A stretch of 9,199 nucleotides of DNA. Origin: JBKHDT01 sp049974825 (lineage in GTDB: Bacteria > Pseudomonadota > Gammaproteobacteria > Halothiobacillales > Halothiobacillaceae). The stretch covers positions 1 through 9,199 of the forward strand of contig JBNGDJ010000093.1 in assembly GCA_049974825.1 (NCBI GenBank). Direction: 5' to 3'. The notes below the pieces were generated by a model. It did no database searches, was not told the origin of the DNA, and worked only from the letters and a program-made list of their open reading frames with translations. Position 1 is the stretch's first letter. Each line of letters begins with the position of its first letter. Shown piece by piece: positions 6,406-9,199 of the stretch. The position numbers and the translations under genes were made by a program.

Positions 6406-8874
6406 ATGAACAGCACACCGAAACCACGCGCCCTGACCATGGCGTTGGTGGCCTGCATCAGCCTGCCTGCACTGACACTGGCCCAGCTGGGCATGCCCGA
6501 TGCATCCAGCATCTCTGCAGGCGGTGCCCCGAATGCCCGCCAGGCCAAGGAATGGTCCAGGACGCTCGACTGCGGACCCGTTCGGGATGTCTCCGTGGCC
6601 CTGTTCGACATCGACGCGGATGGCAACCAGGAAATCTTCATCGGCACCAGCAAGGGTCTGGATGCGCAGATGGCCGAAATTCGCCCCGCCTGTTTCGTCG
6701 CCCTGCGCCACGACGGCCAGATCCTCTGGAGTCGGCAGTTTCCCGCCATGAACACGCCCGATCCCGACACCGGGCTGACCTACCAGACCACATCGGTTTC
6801 AACCCCGCCGGCCTTTGCCGACATCAACGGCGACGGACGAGCGGAAATCGTGGTCGGGGTAGGGGGGGATACCACCGGCGAAGCCGGCCCCGGTGTGGTC
6901 GGGCAACCCGGGGACAAGGGCGGCGTATACGCGCTCGACGCCGATGGCCAGATCCTCTGGTATCACCAGAGCCTCGACAAGATCGGAGGTGGCAGCAACC
7001 AGGGGGATGGACGTCCGGATGGCGTCTACGGCGCCCCGGTTGTTTATGACATCAATGGGGACGGCTATCCCGAAGTCATCGTCAACGGCTGGGATCAGAG
7101 CACCACCATCCTCCGCGGGATCGACGGTCAGTCCCTGCGCGACATTCACCTGGCCGATACCATCTGGTCCACCCCCTTCGTCGCGGATCTCGACAACGAC
7201 GGGATCCCCGAAATGCTCGTCAGTGCCGATATCACCGCCAACCCCGCCGCCGGTACCCAGACCGGGGGCATCTTCCACGTCATATCCGCCGATGGCAGCC
7301 AGAATACCCCCGGCTTCGACCAGCTCGTCGGCAACAGCGGCTATCCCATGCTTGCTGGCAAGTACGAGGAACAAGCCCTGTGGAGCAGCCCTGTCGCCGC
7401 CGACCTGACTGGCGATGGTCGCATGGAGGTCATCTACGGAACCGGCAACTATCTCCAGGACGGCCGTGGCGAGTACATCCGCGTCTGGCGTCATGACGGC
7501 CAGCCGCTCTATAAGCTCACCACCAACGGCCGCACCTTCGCCACCCCCCTGGTAGCCGACCTTGACGGCGATGGAGACCTCGAAATCGTCGCAGCCACCC
7601 TCGAAGGATACCTCCACGGCTGGGACCACCTCGGCCAGCCGCTTTTCGCCACCCGGGTCCGCCATTTCCTGAACACCGCCGAGGGGCCGATATTCAGTGC
7701 ACCGGTCGCCGCCGATCTCACCGGGGACGGCAAGCTCGAAATCCTCGTATCCAAGGGAGCACAGCTTGCTGTCGTCGGGCACGATGGCGTTCAGATCAGC
7801 GACCCGACCCAGCACGAATACATCTTTCCCTTCTTCAAGGGTGCCGTCGCCGTGGACGATATCGACGGTGACGGCGCGCTCGACATCATCTCCGGCGGCA
7901 CCGACTCCGCCGTCACGCAGGCCGTCGTCCATCGCTGGGCCAACCCCTACGGCGGCCAGAAGGGACGCCTCGGCAAATACCAAGAGTACAACGCCCTCAT
8001 GACCCTGGATCTCCAGGTCGCCGGCTCCGGCACCGTCGAGGACAAACGCCGCAACATCCGCTGCACCGGCGACTGCCGTCTCGATCTGGCCAATACCAGT
8101 ACCGTCCTGCTCACGGCCACACCCACCGGTAGCGAGCCATTTCTCGGTTGGCAGGGTGCCTGCACCGGAACCGACACCCGTTGCCAGGTCGCCCTCACCG
8201 GCGCCACCACTGTGCGTGCCGTTTTCGGCTCGGCCGACCCGGAACTGGAAAAGGCACGTGCCTTCGTTTCCGAGTACATGCAGAACCTGTGGATGCAGCC
8301 CGGTGATCCCCAGCAAGCCGAGCAGCTCGCCCAGGCTCTCTGGAACGGTCAGCTCACCGAAAACCAGGTCATCGAACAGATCTTTGCTGACGATCGCATC
8401 CGGCAGGGTATCGACCCCGCCATCCGTCTCTATCTCACCTATTTCCGACGCACACCCGACTACGACGGGCTCGTCTACTGGATCACCAGCCACCAGAACG
8501 GGCTGCCGCTCTCCGACATTTCCAACCTGTTCCGCGAGTCCGCAGAATTCATCGCCACCTACGGTGACCTCGAAGCACAGGACTTCGTCCGACTCGTCTA
8601 CAACAACGTTCTTGGGCGCGAGCCTGATCAGGAAGGATTCGAATACTGGGTCAACCAGCTCCAGCAGGGCATGACTTGGGGTGACATGATGATCGGATTT
8701 TCTGAATCCGCAGAATACCGCTCCGACTCCCGCAAGCGTGTTGACGCCATCAACCTCTACCGCGGGCTGCTGCAACGCGTACCCACCGACCAGGAACTGG
8801 CCGAAGCCATCGCCATCCTCGGCACGCAGCACGACCTTCCCGCCCTCATCAGCCAACTGCGCCAAGGCAGCTAA
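6406..8874 (+). CDS. Exported FG-GAP/VCBS-type beta-propeller with InlB-like repeat and DUF4214 array
   Basis: The product has 822 aa. The ATG at 6406 is preceded by GAGG (6391-6394, 11 bases) and opens a signal peptide (hydrophobic core about 10-26, cleavage near TLAQ). An earlier TTG at 6352 has no ribosome site and would add 18 residues before the signal. Eight calcium-loop motifs of the form DxDxDGxxE begin at residues 68, 139, 215, 261, 333, 385, 437 and 485, as in FG-GAP/VCBS repeats of integrin-like propellers. A seven- or eight-bladed propeller over about 55-515 is therefore likely; such domains usually bind proteins or glycans. Residues 530-608 are the same four-cysteine InlB-like repeat as in the upstream protease. 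Residues 612-820 are a DUF4214 array; its first and last units have lost the GRxPDxxGxxYW core, while units two and three are well kept (YFRRTPDYDGLVYW 679-692; VLGREPDQEGFEYW 735-748). No catalytic motif is visible. Confidence 0.9.
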   Translation: MNSTPKPRALTMALVACISLPALTLAQLGMPDASSISAGGAPNARQAKEWSRTLDCGPVRDVSVALFDIDADGNQEIFIGTSKGLDAQMAEIRPACFVALRHDGQILWSRQFPAMNTPDPDTGLTYQTTSVSTPPAFADINGDGRAEIVVGVGGDTTGEAGPGVVGQPGDKGGVYALDADGQILWYHQSLDKIGGGSNQGDGRPDGVYGAPVVYDINGDGYPEVIVNGWDQSTTILRGIDGQSLRDIHLADTIWSTPFVADLDNDGIPEMLVSADITANPAAGTQTGGIFHVISADGSQNTPGFDQLVGNSGYPMLAGKYEEQALWSSPVAADLTGDGRMEVIYGTGNYLQDGRGEYIRVWRHDGQPLYKLTTNGRTFATPLVADLDGDGDLEIVAATLEGYLHGWDHLGQPLFATRVRHFLNTAEGPIFSAPVAADLTGDGKLEILVSKGAQLAVVGHDGVQISDPTQHEYIFPFFKGAVAVDDIDGDGALDIISGGTDSAVTQAVVHRWANPYGGQKGRLGKYQEYNALMTLDLQVAGSGTVEDKRRNIRCTGDCRLDLANTSTVLLTATPTGSEPFLGWQGACTGTDTRCQVALTGATTVRAVFGSADPELEKARAFVSEYMQNLWMQPGDPQQAEQLAQALWNGQLTENQVIEQIFADDRIRQGIDPAIRLYLTYFRRTPDYDGLVYWITSHQNGLPLSDISNLFRESAEFIATYGDLEAQDFVRLVYNNVLGREPDQEGFEYWVNQLQQGMTWGDMMIGFSESAEYRSDSRKRVDAINLYRGLLQRVPTDQELAEAIAILGTQHDLPALISQLRQGS

Positions 8875-8897
8875 CCGCGGGTATCAGGGCAACAGCT

Positions 8898-8919
8898 GGC
8901 CAGATCCTGGCATCTGGCC
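8898..8919. other. Hairpin just after the propeller gene
   Basis: GGCCAGA (8898-8904) pairs with TCTGGCC (8913-8919) over 7 bp with an 8-base loop, 24 bases after the stop codon. No T-run follows, so a terminator role is uncertain. It directly precedes the first REP-like unit. Confidence 0.4.
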
Positions 8920-8964
8920 TGGCTGGAGGGCAGTGGGAGGCCGGGCGACAGCCCTGGCACCAAT
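8915..8964. repeat. REP-like unit 1 (degenerate)
   Basis: Bases 8915-8944 match 9161-9190 at 27 of 30 positions and contain the GTGGGAGGCCGG head. The palindrome is shortened compared with the other copies and replaced by a small GGGC/GCCC stem (8943-8946 with 8951-8954). The tail GGCACCAA (8956-8963) recurs in unit 2. Confidence 0.5.
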
Positions 8965-8968
8965 GGTT

Positions 8969-9028
8969 CTGGAGAGATGTGGGAGGCCGGCTTTGCCGGG
9001 CGATACCCAGGCCAGACCCCGGCACCAA
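8969..9028. repeat. REP-like unit 2
   Basis: The head GTGGGAGG is followed by CCGGC-TTT-GCCGG (8987-8999), a perfect 5-bp hairpin. Bases 8969-8999 match 9169-9199 at 30 of 31 positions, exactly 200 bases apart. A GTGGGAG head followed by a short GC palindrome is the layout of Pseudomonas-type REP/REPIN elements. The tail to 9028 shares GGCACCAA with unit 1. Confidence 0.6.
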
Positions 9029-9038
9029 ACTGTCTCGA

Positions 9039-9139
9039 AACAAAAGGACACCCACTTTGTCTTGGCAGGTGAACAACAAAAGGACACCCACTTTGTTATT
9101 GGCAGGTGGGTGTTTTCAACAAAAGGACACCCACTTTGT
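9039..9139. repeat. Three copies of a 22-bp repeat
   Basis: Identical 22-bp copies lie at 9039-9060, 9075-9096 and 9118-9139; the core is AAAAGGACACCCACTTTGT. After copies 1 and 2 comes TTGGCAGGTG, so the larger unit is about 36 bp (first) and 43 bp (second). The copies lie between REP-like units 2 and 3. They may be part of the REP cluster or the edge of a mobile element whose body lies outside the window. Confidence 0.75.
9084..9116 (+). terminator. Possible terminator formed by a 22-bp repeat and an inverted partner
   Basis: ACACCCAC (9084-9091), inside repeat copy 2, pairs with GTGGGTGT (9106-9113) over 8 bp with a 14-base loop. The last stem base plus three more give TTTT (9113-9116). 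The T-run is short and the loop large. It could end the propeller transcript about 240 bases after its stop, but it could equally be a by-product of the repeat. Confidence 0.3.
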
Positions 9140-9168
9140 CTGGTACTCGGCTATGGCACCTGGCCTGA

Positions 9169-9199
9169 CTGGAGGGATGTGGGAGGCCGGCTTTGCCGG
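9169..9199. repeat. REP-like unit 3 (cut by window end)
   Basis: This is a near-exact copy of the start of unit 2 and stops at the window edge within the palindrome. Its presence suggests that the repeat cluster continues to the right. Confidence 0.55.

Noticed and set aside
6188..6409. 73-codon plus-strand frame overlapping the protease stop codon by one base
   Set aside because: The ATGA overlap looks like translational coupling, but the frame runs through two hairpins and a strong terminator, overlaps the next gene's start, and encodes nothing recognisable.
6799..8865. 688-codon open frame on the minus strand, opposite the propeller gene
   Set aside because: Same shadow effect. The plus-strand frame has eight calcium-loop motifs, a signal peptide and a DUF4214 array, while the antisense product matches nothing recognisable.
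9039..9139. Short CRISPR array
   Set aside because: Repeats are only 22 bp, the two gaps are 14 and 21 bases and partly share sequence (TTGGCAGGTG), and there are no cas genes in the window.

Overview
The window is GC-rich bacterial DNA built around three large genes for exported proteins. All three proteins carry the same roughly 210-residue array of DUF4214-type helical repeats. Classical Sec signal peptides, Shine-Dalgarno sites, Rho-independent terminators and REP-like palindromes with a GTGGGAG head point to a Gram-negative host. A free-living gammaproteobacterium (Xanthomonadales/Chromatiales/Pseudomonas-like) fits best, but this is an inference from style, not from a marker gene.

Layout. 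Positions 2-151 hold the last 49 codons of a plus-strand membrane protein. It converges with a minus-strand gene (205-2187, 660 aa) whose product has a signal peptide, a DUF4214 array, a Gly/Ala-rich hydrophobic segment and an Ig-like C-terminal domain. The terminator at 145-175 serves the minus-strand gene. A long non-coding gap (2188-3095) with an AT-rich island and hairpins separates it from a divergent plus-strand gene (3096-6188, 1030 aa). That gene encodes a two-protease protein: signal peptide, propeptide, metzincin zinc protease, InlB-like four-cysteine repeat, then a DUF4214 array with a complete trypsin-like S1 domain lodged inside its second repeat. Stacked hairpins and a strong terminator (6301-6334) end this unit. 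The next gene (6406-8874, 822 aa) encodes an exported FG-GAP/VCBS-type calcium beta-propeller, followed by the same InlB-like repeat and a DUF4214 array. The right edge (8875-9199) is non-coding and dense with REP-like repeats and three copies of a 22-bp repeat.

How the genes may work together. The three proteins differ in their functional part (double protease; propeller; hydrophobic/Ig-like) but share the DUF4214 array, and two also share the InlB-like linker. The simplest reading is a local family made by duplication and domain shuffling, in which the array acts as a common docking, sorting or surface-attachment module. Separate leaders, a terminator between genes 2 and 3 and the divergent first gene show that this is not one operon. 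Genes 2 and 3 do share a 13-bp motif at nearly the same place upstream of their start codons, which suggests common control. The strongest candidates for something new are the protease nested inside the repeat and the shared-array cluster itself.
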